This document shows, in pieces, positions 5,459 through 11,784 of a stretch of DNA of 13,438 bases (the stretch's first letter is position 1; every line of letters begins with the position of its first letter). A program made the position numbers and the translations under genes. Location: the NCBI GenBank assembly GCA_001825565.1, contig MHXM01000054.1, positions 16,409-29,846 on the forward strand, given 5' to 3'. Under the pieces are notes generated by a model. The model did no database searches, was not told the DNA's origin, and saw nothing but the letters and a program-made list of their open reading frames with translations. Source of the stretch: Desulfuromonadaceae bacterium GWC2_58_13. GTDB taxonomy: Bacteria; Desulfobacterota; Desulfuromonadia; Desulfuromonadales; Trichloromonadaceae.

Positions 5459-7597
5459 TCATGCAGGTTTTTCATCCAGTTGGTCGATCATCTGCCCTAC
5501 TGTTGTCGCCGGAGCCCGGCAACTCCGATTGCGGCAGACGTAGGCGGTGGTTTCCCCGGCAATCGGCGGCTTGTTGGCGGCGGCCGGGATGAGTGCGGTC
5601 AGTTCCGGATCGGCTTTATCGGTCAGGCTGATCACGGCTTCCGGCAACAACACCTGACGCAGGGATGCCAGAAATTGTTCGGCTTTCGGGTCTTCGAACC
5701 CACCCGCCAGCACAATGTCGGTCGGTGGGCTGAGGGCGATATCGAGGGCGATCAGGTGCTGGGCATAGGCTCTGGGATAATCGGCATACAGGATCATGCC
5801 ATTTTGCAGCAGTTGCTCGCCGCGTTGTTCGAGATCCGTTCGCCCGCAGATTCGTCCCAGCCGCAGCAGGTTGAGGGCGGCCACCGAACAACCGGAAGGG
5901 AGCGCGCCGTCCTGCAGTGACCGGCCTCGATCGAGCACCACTTCGGCGTCCCTGCCGGTATCGTACAGACCGTTTTGCCCATCGTCGAAAAGGTCGATCA
6001 TCTGCTCGGTCAATTCCAAAGAGGTTTTCAGGTCCTCCAGGTGAAAGTCGGCCTGGTACAGCTCGAACAGCCCCCAAGAGAGAAAACTGTAATCCTCCAG
6101 AAATCCGGGGACCGCAGCCTCGTTTTGCCGCCAACGGCGCAGCAGCCGCCCGTCCGGCCAGCGCAACTCGGCGAGGATGAACCGGGCCGCGCGGCGGGCC
6201 GCCTCGACCAGGGTGGGCTCGCCAAAGACCGCGCCGGCCCGGGCCAGGGCGGCGATGGCCAGCCCGTTCCAGGCGGTGAGAACCTTGTCGTCGCGATGGG
6301 GGCGCACCCGTTGCTGCCGAACCGCCAGCAGTTTCCGTCGACTCTCTTCGAGCAGGGCGGCCAGGGCGGTTGGGTCGACCCTCGCTTTTTGTGCCAGTTC
6401 CGCCACCCCATCGCGCATCACCGGGATGCTTTTGCCCTCGAAATTCCCCTGTTCATCGATAGAAAAACTTCGGCAAAAGACGGTGCCGGCTTCATGGCCG
6501 AGTACTTCGTGAACCCGTGACGGCGTCCATACGTAATAGGTTCCTTCGGCTCCTTCGGAATCGGCGTCTTCGCCGCTGTGAAAACCTCCCCGGGGATCAC
6601 CCAGATCGCGGCAGACATAGCCGGCGGTTTCCAGTGCGGTCTGCCGGAAATCCCGTTCTCCGCTGTATTGGAAGGCATCGGTGCAGGCGAGAATCAGCAT
6701 GGCCTGGTCATAGAGCATTTTTTCGAAATGAGGAACGACCCATTCCCGGTCGACCGAGTAGCGATGGATGCCGTGGCCGATCTGGTCATAGATGCCGCCC
6801 CGACGGATCCGCCGAAGAGTCCACAAGGCCATTTGCCCCATTTCCGGAGCATTGAAACGACGGGCCAGACGTAGCAGCAGCGAAAGGTTGTGGGCCGCGG
6901 GAAACTTGGGGGCGTCGCCAAAACCGCCGTAATCCCGATCAAAGGCTTTCTGGTAATCGGGACCGGCATCCCGCAGTGGCTGATCCATCAGGGGATGGTT
7001 CTCGCCCGTCGGCAGATTGTGCTGAAGCAGGGCGAAGGTGATCTGGCTGCTGCTCTGCAGGATGCCGGCCTGGTCGGTTTGCCAGGCATGACTGATCCGT
7101 TCGAGAATTTCAATCAGGCCGGCCATGCCTCGATGGCGCTGCCGGGGGAGATAGGTGGCGGCGAAAAACGGTTTCTTGTCGGGGGTCAGGACAAGGTTCA
7201 GTGGCCAGCCGCCGCTGCCGGTGAGCAGCTGGCAGGCGGTCATATAGGCCTGGTCGATATCGGGCCGTTCTTCACGATCCACCTTGATGGATACGAAGGC
7301 GCGGTTGAGCACGGCCGCGACGTCCGGGTGTTCAAACGATTCGTGGGCCATGACATGGCACCAGTGGCAGGTGGAGTAGCCGATGGAGAGGAAGATCGGT
7401 TTGTTTTCACGGCGGGCTATGGCAAAGGCGGTGTCGCCCCAGGGAAACCAGGCGACGGGGTTCTCGGCGTGCTGGAGCAGGTAAGGGCTTTTTTCGAAAA
7501 TCAAGTGATTGCGCCGGGCGGCCCCCTCCTCCCCTAGGGAGCGAGGATCGATTCGACAAGGCCGTTCAGTCGGGTCGTCATGATCATTTCCGGTCAT
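5459..7597 (-). CDS. DUF255 thioredoxin-fold protein (YyaL/SSP411 family)
   Basis: This is a 712-residue, probably cytosolic protein. The N-terminal thioredoxin-like domain (about 30-190) contains KSPYLLQHAENPVAW (36-50), the redox-type motif CHWC (77-80), VDREERPDID (106-115) and GSGGWPLNLVLTP (127-139), all hallmarks of DUF255. The rest resembles an (alpha/alpha)6-barrel of glycoside hydrolase/epimerase type, including FAPKFP-like GDAPKFP, HFEKMLYDQA, GGFHSGEDADSEGAEGTYYVW and a late LTAWNGLAIAALARA. The C-terminus carries AYVCRNRSCRAP, a Cys pair typical of the family. The biochemical function of bacterial members is not settled. The N-terminus has about 29 residues before the usual family start, but ATG 7597 has GGAGG 4 nt upstream and no better start is seen. 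Its stop is 30 bp from that of the convergent pyrophosphatase gene, with no clear terminator in between. Confidence 0.9.
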   Translation of the reverse strand: MTGNDHDDPTERPCRIDPRSLGEEGAARRNHLIFEKSPYLLQHAENPVAWFPWGDTAFAIARRENKPIFLSIGYSTCHWCHVMAHESFEHPDVAAVLNRAFVSIKVDREERPDIDQAYMTACQLLTGSGGWPLNLVLTPDKKPFFAATYLPRQRHRGMAGLIEILERISHAWQTDQAGILQSSSQITFALLQHNLPTGENHPLMDQPLRDAGPDYQKAFDRDYGGFGDAPKFPAAHNLSLLLRLARRFNAPEMGQMALWTLRRIRRGGIYDQIGHGIHRYSVDREWVVPHFEKMLYDQAMLILACTDAFQYSGERDFRQTALETAGYVCRDLGDPRGGFHSGEDADSEGAEGTYYVWTPSRVHEVLGHEAGTVFCRSFSIDEQGNFEGKSIPVMRDGVAELAQKARVDPTALAALLEESRRKLLAVRQQRVRPHRDDKVLTAWNGLAIAALARAGAVFGEPTLVEAARRAARFILAELRWPDGRLLRRWRQNEAAVPGFLEDYSFLSWGLFELYQADFHLEDLKTSLELTEQMIDLFDDGQNGLYDTGRDAEVVLDRGRSLQDGALPSGCSVAALNLLRLGRICGRTDLEQRGEQLLQNGMILYADYPRAYAQHLIALDIALSPPTDIVLAGGFEDPKAEQFLASLRQVLLPEAVISLTDKADPELTALIPAAANKPPIAGETTAYVCRNRSCRAPATTVGQMIDQLDEKPA

Positions 7598-7625
7598 GGT
7601 GCCTCCGGTTGATGTGTTTCATTAG

Positions 7626-7653
7626 ATTTTATCACCCGGACCGTGTTTGGCAA
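7626..7653 (-). promoter_or_regulatory. Promoter of the DUF255 gene
   Basis: On the minus strand TTGCCA (7653-7648) and TAAAAT (7631-7626) are separated by 16 bp; each matches five of six consensus bases. It lies 29 bp ahead of the ATG and downstream of the module B terminator, so the DUF255 gene should be transcribed independently of the upstream units. Confidence 0.55.
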
Positions 7654-7698
7654 ATGTCTTGAGGGGGGAGGATGGCGGGAAGGAGGCGGGGGAAAGAC

Positions 7699-7734
7699 AA
7701 AAAAATGCCCCGTGAAGGAGGGGTATCACGGGGC
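7699..7734 (-). terminator. Intrinsic terminator of module B
   Basis: A 9-bp perfect GC-rich stem (7726-7734 with 7707-7715) and a 10-nt loop are followed on the minus strand by A and then T7 (7705-7699). This is a strong rho-independent terminator on sequence grounds. It insulates the DUF255 promoter from upstream transcription. Confidence 0.85.
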
Positions 7735-7773
7735 TAAATCCCCCTGGTTGTTTTGGGGAACCAGGGGAGCAAT
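7699..7773 (-). ncRNA. Candidate small RNA B (two hairpins, anti-Shine-Dalgarno loop)
   Basis: A predicted minus-strand RNA of about 75 nt starts near 7773. Hairpin 1 is CCCCUGGUU (7767-7759) with AACCAGGGG (7749-7741), loop CCCCAAAAC. Hairpin 2 is GCCCCGUGA (7734-7726) with UCACGGGGC (7715-7707), loop UACCCCUCCU, followed by A and seven U. The loop holds CCUCCU, complementary to AGGAGG ribosome binding sites. It has its own promoter-like boxes (7780-7808). The whole module resembles module A about 180 bp away in order, spacing and words (CTGGTTCC, CCCCGTG). No open frame runs through it. The ncRNA call is inference from promoter plus structure; the alternative is a stand-alone terminator. 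Confidence 0.5.
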
Positions 7774-7779
7774 GTGCGG

Positions 7780-7808
7780 ATAATACTAAAGTCTGCCGGC
7801 AAAATCAA
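7780..7808 (-). promoter_or_regulatory. Promoter of candidate small RNA B
   Basis: On the minus strand TTGATT (7808-7803) and TATTAT (7785-7780) have the optimal 17-bp spacing. The -10 box matches five of six bases, the -35 box four of six. Start expected near 7773, a few bases before hairpin 1. Confidence 0.5.
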
Positions 7809-7844
7809 CTAAAATTATAAGCCGGGTCAGATTTGTTTTTCTGT

Positions 7845-7877
7845 GGGATTTTGGTGCCGGTAAGAGGGGGATTTTGG
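7845..7877. repeat. Direct repeat of GGGATTTTGG
   Basis: GGGATTTTGG occurs at 7845-7854 and again at 7868-7877, a 23-bp period, so both copies face nearly the same side of the helix. It lies between the module A terminator and the module B promoter. It could be a protein binding site or a remnant of duplication; nothing else supports a role. Confidence 0.35.
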
Positions 7878-7879
7878 AC

Positions 7880-7951
7880 AATAAAAGACCCCGTGTACGG
7901 AGGGGGGGAGTACACGGGGTCACCCTCCAGTCCCCGAAGGAACCAGAGTTG
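7880..7951 (-). ncRNA. Candidate small RNA A (UUCG hairpin plus CCUCC-loop terminator)
   Basis: A predicted minus-strand RNA of about 72 nt starts near 7951. Hairpin 1 pairs CUCUGGUUCC (7948-7939) with GGGACUGGAG (7934-7925) over ten pairs (three G-U) closed by a C(UUCG)G tetraloop, among the most stable RNA loops. Hairpin 2 is a perfect 12-bp stem GACCCCGUGUAC/GUACACGGGGUC with the 11-nt loop UCCCCCCCUCC and a U-rich tail. It has its own -10 TATACT. It shares layout and words with module B. It also lies downstream of the HAD gene with no other terminator between, so it might instead be released from, or simply end, the ompA-HAD mRNA. Confidence 0.5.
7881..7921 (-). terminator. Intrinsic terminator of module A, probably also of the ompA-HAD operon
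   Basis: A perfect 12-bp inverted repeat (7910-7921 with 7887-7898) around an 11-nt loop is followed on the minus strand by TTTTATT (7886-7880). It is the first terminator reached by minus-strand transcription leaving the HAD gene. Confidence 0.85.
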
Positions 7952-7957
7952 GCCAAT

Positions 7958-7984
7958 AGTATAACTGGCTCAGGAATATTTCAA
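7958..7984 (-). promoter_or_regulatory. Possible promoter of candidate small RNA A
   Basis: TATACT (7963-7958, five of six -10 matches) follows TTGAAA (7984-7979, five of six) by only 15 bp, shorter than optimal. The position relative to hairpin 1 is about the same as in module B. Confidence 0.4.
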
Positions 7985-8104
7985 GTGAAAAAATGGTGTG
8001 AACAGGTTTTGTTTGTCGCAACATTGAGACGTTTTGGGGATGACAGAAGGCTTTGAAGAGGGCTTTCGATGTATTCACTGATTGTAATGAGGAGGCCGCG
8101 CAGG

Positions 8105-8761
8105 TCATTTCTCGGTGGCCGAGGGGGTGAAAACAAGATCCGGAATCTCGGAAATGTGCGCAAGTATCCGGTGGGCCGATGACAGATCCGTCTGTCGATT
8201 GAGGTCTCCAGGAATGACCACGCAAGCCAATCCGGCAGCCAAGGCGGCGTTCAGTCCGCGCTCGGAGTCTTCGATCGCCAGACAATGGCGGGCGGAACGG
8301 GCGCTTTTGGCGAGCGCCTTCAGGTAGGGTTCGGGATGAGGCTTGGAATGGGTGTAGTCTTCGCGGGTCAGGACGAAATCGAAGAATCCGAGCAGCCCGG
8401 TGTGCCGGTGGATGATTTCGAAATGATCCCGATGCGAACTGGTGACGATGGCCATTCCGACCCGGCCGTGTAATTGTTGCAGGGTCTCGGTTACGCCAGC
8501 CATGGGTTGAACTCCTTGCCGCAGCAGGTCGGCGTAGCGGCGATTCCGTTGTTCGCGCATGTCGTCGATGCGATCGCGGCTGTGCCGGAGCGCCAGATCG
8601 AAGACGCTTTGTCCGCGTTTCAGGGAAATGTCGATGAACTGTTCGCGACTGATCGGGACGCCGGCCTCTGCCAGAACTTCGGCAGAGGCCTGAAAATAAA
8701 GGTGTTCGGTGTCGACCAGAACGCCGTCGTTGTCCCAGAACAGGTAGTGGATGTCGCGCAT
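8105..8761 (-). CDS. HAD-superfamily phosphatase (beta-phosphoglucomutase/phosphatase-like, subfamily IA)
   Basis: This is a 218-residue cytosolic hydrolase of the haloacid dehalogenase type. Motif I is FWDNDGVLVDTE (8-19), with nucleophile D10 and acid/base D12; the usual DMD or DLD is DND here, which keeps both aspartates. Motif II is IVTSSH (105-110), motif III K140 in SKPHPEPYLKA, motif IV IEDSERGLNAA (163-173). A helical cap (about 20-90) sits between motifs I and II, as in subfamily IA. The substrate cannot be told from sequence; a small sugar phosphate or phosphoglycolate is likely. It starts 8 bp after the stop of the ompA-like gene with only a weak ribosome binding site, so its translation probably depends on that gene. 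Confidence 0.88.
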   Translation of the reverse strand: MRDIHYLFWDNDGVLVDTEHLYFQASAEVLAEAGVPISREQFIDISLKRGQSVFDLALRHSRDRIDDMREQRNRRYADLLRQGVQPMAGVTETLQQLHGRVGMAIVTSSHRDHFEIIHRHTGLLGFFDFVLTREDYTHSKPHPEPYLKALAKSARSARHCLAIEDSERGLNAALAAGLACVVIPGDLNRQTDLSSAHRILAHISEIPDLVFTPSATEK

Positions 8762-8769
8762 TCTGCTTT

Positions 8770-9687
8770 TTAAGGTTGGCCCGGCGCCGGTTTCTGGGCG
8801 ACCTGGGTTTCGATGGGAACCAGCACAATCTGGATGCGGCGGTTCTGGGCCCGCCCCTGAGGGCTGGTGTTGTCGGCCACCGGGCGGTGCTCGCCAAAGC
8901 CACAGGCGGAAATACGGTCTCCGGAAATGCCGACACTGTCCTGCAGAAAGTGCAGCACGTTGACCGCCCGGGCCGTCGAGAGCTCCCAGTTGCTGGGGAA
9001 CCTCTGCTGTAGTCGGGGGCTGATCGGCACATTGTCGGTGTGCCCCTCGACGCGGATTTCCTTGTCCCGCACCTCTTTCACGATCCCGCCGACCCGGCGC
9101 AGAACCTCGATCCCCGCCGGTTTAACTTCGGCCTCTCCCGAATCAAAGAGAATTTTTTCCACCATGTTTACGGTGAGTTTTCCCTGAAGTTCGGAGATGG
9201 TGACCTCGCCCCGCTTGATTTCCGCATCCATCATGCCGACCAGTTCGTCGTAGGTGTTTTTCATCTGGGCGACCCGGGCTTCCCGTGCGATGCGCTCATT
9301 TTCGACCTGCTGGGCAAGATCGCGGTTCTGCTCTTCGAGACGGTCGATGGTTTGTCGCATGTCGGACATCGCGGCTCCCGCTTCGGCGCTGCGGGCCGAG
9401 AGGATTTTCTCCAGACGGTCAAGGTCAACCCTGGCCCTTAACAGGTCTTCCTGCAATGCCGAGCTCTTGTTTAAAGCGTCGCGCAGCCGTTGGTCGAGTT
9501 CGCCGTTGCGCTGGGTCAGATAACCGTTTTTATCCATCATTAACTGGTACTCGGTTTCGAGTTCCCCGATTCTGGTGGAAAGTTGAACGGCTTCATCGAC
9601 TTTCTGCTGGTAAACCGTCTTGCTGACGCAGCCGGAGAATGGCAATAAAAATGCTAGCGCCAGAAAAATCAACAACTTATTTGGCAT
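8770..9687 (-). CDS. OmpA-family lipoprotein with coiled coil
   Basis: The protein has 305 residues. A lipoprotein signal peptide ends in LPFSGC with the lipidated Cys at 20; the lipobox has Phe at -3, slightly off the usual Leu. Residue +2 is Val, so outer-membrane sorting is expected. A long heptad-rich helix (about 25-165, many E/R/L repeats) leads to a C-terminal OmpA/MotB peptidoglycan-binding domain (about 172-290) with ILFDSGEAEVKPAG, VEGHTDNVPI (213-222), PSNWELSTARAVNV (231-244) and GFGEHRPVADN (263-273), then a proline-rich tail. It is likely anchored in the outer membrane and holds peptidoglycan across a coiled-coil spacer. AGGAG lies 6 nt before the ATG. It is the first gene of an operon with the HAD gene. 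Confidence 0.9.
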   Translation of the reverse strand: MPNKLLIFLALAFLLPFSGCVSKTVYQQKVDEAVQLSTRIGELETEYQLMMDKNGYLTQRNGELDQRLRDALNKSSALQEDLLRARVDLDRLEKILSARSAEAGAAMSDMRQTIDRLEEQNRDLAQQVENERIAREARVAQMKNTYDELVGMMDAEIKRGEVTISELQGKLTVNMVEKILFDSGEAEVKPAGIEVLRRVGGIVKEVRDKEIRVEGHTDNVPISPRLQQRFPSNWELSTARAVNVLHFLQDSVGISGDRISACGFGEHRPVADNTSPQGRAQNRRIQIVLVPIETQVAQKPAPGQP

Positions 9688-9779
9688 GAGACACTCCTGT
9701 AGAGAATGACATTAAAGAAACAAGGGCGGTGTTCGGCAGTCCAGTGGAAATGCGAGGTAAAATATTGCGCAACCCCCTT

Positions 9780-9807
9780 TTTCTAGCACAACCAGAGGAA
9801 ATGTAAA
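9780..9807 (-). promoter_or_regulatory. Possible promoter of the ompA-HAD operon
   Basis: On the minus strand TTTACA (9807-9802) is followed after 16 bp by TAGAAA (9785-9780), preceded by TGC as in extended -10 promoters. This predicts a leader of about 85 nt. The -35 box overlaps one arm of the dyad at 9805-9839. Confidence 0.35.
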
Positions 9808-9839
9808 GCCCAAATAACTTTGTTATACGGCCGGGCTTT
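9805..9839. promoter_or_regulatory. Nested dyad between the divergent ompA-like and nadC genes
   Basis: Outer arms AAAGCCC (9805-9811) and GGGCTTT (9833-9839) enclose a second perfect dyad, ATAAC (9814-9818) and GTTAT (9822-9826). The left arm touches the -35 box of the ompA-side promoter and the right arm lies 4 bp before the nadC -35 box. It could be a shared operator, or a weak terminator (GGGCTTTT on plus) blocking antisense transcripts. Confidence 0.4.
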
Positions 9840-9843
9840 TCGG

Positions 9844-9873
9844 TTGCGGCAGCTTCGGAAATTATGCTATAAA
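9844..9873 (+). promoter_or_regulatory. Promoter of nadC-birA
   Basis: TTGCGG (9844-9849) and TATAAA (9868-9873) are 18 bp apart, with TGC directly before the -10 box as in extended -10 promoters. Start expected near 9880, giving a short leader of about 27 nt before the AGGAG ribosome binding site. Confidence 0.55.
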
Positions 9874-9906
9874 AAAGCGTTTTCAATATGTTAGACAGGA
9901 GTGCAA

Positions 9907-10731
9907 ATGTTTGAAATCGACCGGATAATTCGGAATGCCCTGCAGGAGGACATCGGGCTCGGGGATGTCACCACCCTGGCGACGGTGGAGCCGGGAACGC
10001 CCGGGCGCGCCGAACTGGTTGCCAAGGACGATTTCGTCCTCTCGGGTATCGACGTGGCTGGCCGGGTCTTTCACCTGCTCGACAATCGAGTCTCTTTCGA
10101 AAAGCTCATGGAGGACGGTCGGACGGTTAGTCGTGGTCAGGTGCTGGCCTGGATCAAAGGGGATGCCGCGGTGCTGTTGCAGGGGGAGCGGGTCGCGTTG
10201 AACCTGTTGCAGCGCATGAGCGGGGTGGCTACCCTGACGTCCCGGTTCGTCAAGGCGGTCGAGGGGACTGGGGCCACCCTGGTCGATACCCGCAAAACCA
10301 CGCCGGGGCTTCGGGTGCTCGAAAAGTATTCGGTGCGCATGGGTGGTGGCCGCAACCATCGTACCTCCCTCTATGACGGGGTCCTGATCAAGGAAAACCA
10401 CATCGCCGCGGCCGGCGGCGTTGAGATCGCCATCGAACGGGCCCGGGCCCGCGTACCGCACACCCTTAAGATCGAAGTGGAAACCCGCGATATCGATGAG
10501 GTTCGCGCCGCCCTGTCCGCTCGCGCCGATATCATCCTGCTCGACAACATGGGCCCCGATGCCTTGCGCGAAGCGGTGCAGTTGATCGGCGGTCGGGCAT
10601 TGACCGAAGCTTCCGGCGGAGTCAACCTGAAAACCGTGCGGGCCATTGCCGAGACCGGGGTCGATTTTATCTCCGTCGGGGCGCTCACCCACTCGTTTCA
10701 AGCGGTGGATATTTCCATGCTGTTCCAGTAG
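9907..10731 (+). CDS. nadC: Nicotinate-nucleotide pyrophosphorylase (carboxylating), NadC
   Basis: NadC joins quinolinate to PRPP, releasing CO2 and pyrophosphate to give nicotinate mononucleotide in de novo NAD synthesis (cytosol, homodimer). The protein has 274 residues, normal for the family. An N-terminal lobe starts with ALQEDIGLGDVTT (11-23); LNLLQRMSGVAT (98-109) and VDTRKTTPGLRVLEKYSVRM (126-145) follow, with the phosphate- and quinolinate-binding Arg/Lys residues; GGGRNHRTSLYDGVLIKENH (146-165); KIEVETRD (188-195); LLDNM (211-215); and EASGGVN (234-240) and SVGALTHS (256-263) at the barrel end. The ATG at 9907 is chosen over GTG 9901 because AGGAG (9897-9901) is 5 nt upstream and overlaps the GTG. 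It is 16 bp ahead of birA and shares its transcript. Confidence 0.97.
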   Translation: MFEIDRIIRNALQEDIGLGDVTTLATVEPGTPGRAELVAKDDFVLSGIDVAGRVFHLLDNRVSFEKLMEDGRTVSRGQVLAWIKGDAAVLLQGERVALNLLQRMSGVATLTSRFVKAVEGTGATLVDTRKTTPGLRVLEKYSVRMGGGRNHRTSLYDGVLIKENHIAAAGGVEIAIERARARVPHTLKIEVETRDIDEVRAALSARADIILLDNMGPDALREAVQLIGGRALTEASGGVNLKTVRAIAETGVDFISVGALTHSFQAVDISMLFQ

Positions 10732-10747
10732 AAAGATTCGCGATCGC

Positions 10748-11731
10748 ATGAGCAGAAAGCTGGAACACGAAGACATCCTGAACCTGTTCCGCGAGCATCC
10801 GGGCACCTTCGTGTCGGGGGAGGAGATCAGCCAGAAGCTGGGGGTGTCGCGCACCGCCGTATGGAAAAAAATCCGTCTTCTGCGCGACCTCGGCTACACC
10901 ATCGATGCCGTGACTTCGCGCGGCTACCGTCTGGCGGCCTCGCCCGATGCACTGATGATCGAAGAGCTGCGTTCCGGCCTTGATACCCGGGTCGTCGGCT
11001 GCGAGCTGGTTTTTTTCGATGAAACCGACTCGACCAACACCCGGGCCCGGGAACTGGGCGACCAGGGGCATCCCGCCGGCACCGTGGTGATCGCCGACCG
11101 GCAGACCGCTGGGAAAGGGCGTCTCGGCCGCAAATGGGTCTCGCCGCCGGGGGTGAATCTCTACACCTCGGTGTTGCTGCGCCCGCCGATTCTTCCTTTT
11201 GACGGCCCGCAACTGACCTTTATTTCCGCCGTGGCGGTGGCCCGGGCGATCCGCGATGTCAGCGGATTGTCCCCCTCGGTCAAGTGGCCGAACGACATCT
11301 TGCTCAGCGGCAAAAAGGTCGCCGGCCTGCTCAACGAAATGAACGCCGAAACCGAAGGGGTGCGCTACATCATTCTCGGTATCGGCGTCAATCTGAACAT
11401 GGATGTTGCCCAATTTCCCGAAGACCTGCGTTATCCGGCCACCTCGGTGGCCCTGGAAAAGGGCGAAGCGGTTTCCCGTCTGGCCTTTGCCCGGACCCTG
11501 TACCGCCACCTGGACCGGCTTTATCTGACCTATCTCGACCAGGGTTTCGCCCCGATCGTCAGCGCCTGGGAAGAACTCTGCGACCTGGTCGGGCGGCAGG
11601 TCGAGGTCGATTGCCAGAGTCGAATCCTGCGCGGGACTGTGGAGGGGTTGGACACCGACGGCGCGTTGCTGGTGCGAACGGACAACGGCACGCGGGAAAA
11701 AATCATGGCTGGCGATGTCAAGCCCCTTTGA
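10748..11731 (+). CDS. birA: Bifunctional biotin--protein ligase / biotin operon repressor BirA
   Basis: BirA makes biotinyl-AMP and transfers biotin to carboxylase carrier proteins. The 327-residue protein has the full bifunctional layout: a winged helix at 1-65 (VSGEEISQKLGVSRTAVWKK at 22-41, wing RGYRL), a central ligase core with FDETDSTNTRA (90-100), the adenylate-binding loop AGKGRLGRKW (121-130), KWPND (179-183), KKVAGLLNEM (189-198) and GIGVNLNM (211-218), and a C-terminal SH3-like domain (about 270-327). The presence of the winged helix means it can probably repress biotin genes such as those at the left of this window, but no palindromic bio operator was seen here. ATG 10748 follows the nadC stop by 16 bp with a weak ribosome binding site (AGAAAGA). 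Confidence 0.95.
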   Translation: MSRKLEHEDILNLFREHPGTFVSGEEISQKLGVSRTAVWKKIRLLRDLGYTIDAVTSRGYRLAASPDALMIEELRSGLDTRVVGCELVFFDETDSTNTRARELGDQGHPAGTVVIADRQTAGKGRLGRKWVSPPGVNLYTSVLLRPPILPFDGPQLTFISAVAVARAIRDVSGLSPSVKWPNDILLSGKKVAGLLNEMNAETEGVRYIILGIGVNLNMDVAQFPEDLRYPATSVALEKGEAVSRLAFARTLYRHLDRLYLTYLDQGFAPIVSAWEELCDLVGRQVEVDCQSRILRGTVEGLDTDGALLVRTDNGTREKIMAGDVKPL

Positions 11732-11756
11732 TACGCTGGTCAAGGTGCTATATTTT
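11728..11756 (+). promoter_or_regulatory. Possible internal promoter ahead of coaX
   Basis: TTGATA (11728-11733) overlaps the birA stop codon; TATTTT (11751-11756) lies 17 bp on, and TATATT (11749-11754), preceded by TGC, lies 15 bp on. The 53-bp birA-coaX gap is clearly AT-richer than the flanking genes. Either coaX has its own promoter or it is read through from nadC. Confidence 0.35.
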
Positions 11757-11784
11757 ATTCCGACGGGTCGAATAGGTTGAATCT

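Larger units (their letters stand above)
7598..8104. other. 507-bp gene-free stretch with two sRNA-like modules
   Basis: No convincing protein gene lies here on either strand. Read from right to left on the minus strand the stretch holds: about 120 bp after the HAD gene in which I see nothing; promoter, hairpin and terminator of module A (7880-7984); a spacer with a 10-bp direct repeat (7845-7877); promoter, hairpin and terminator of module B (7699-7808); and the promoter and leader of the DUF255 gene (7598-7653). Confidence 0.7.

Noticed and set aside
7699..7921. Reading the two structures on the plus strand as CsrA-binding RNAs (GGA in hairpin loops)
   Set aside because: On the plus strand the stems are not followed by U tracts and no promoter of similar quality lies to the left, whereas on the minus strand both have terminators and promoter-like boxes.
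7874..8056. Short plus-strand frame (60 codons) in the gene-free stretch
   Set aside because: It runs through both arms of the 12-bp terminator stem and the promoter of module A, with no family similarity seen; the RNA structures explain the sequence better.
9883..11743. Long minus-strand open frames opposite nadC and birA (323 and 352 codons)
   Set aside because: They mirror strongly conserved genes, have no family features and no ribosome binding site of note; codon-bias shadows.
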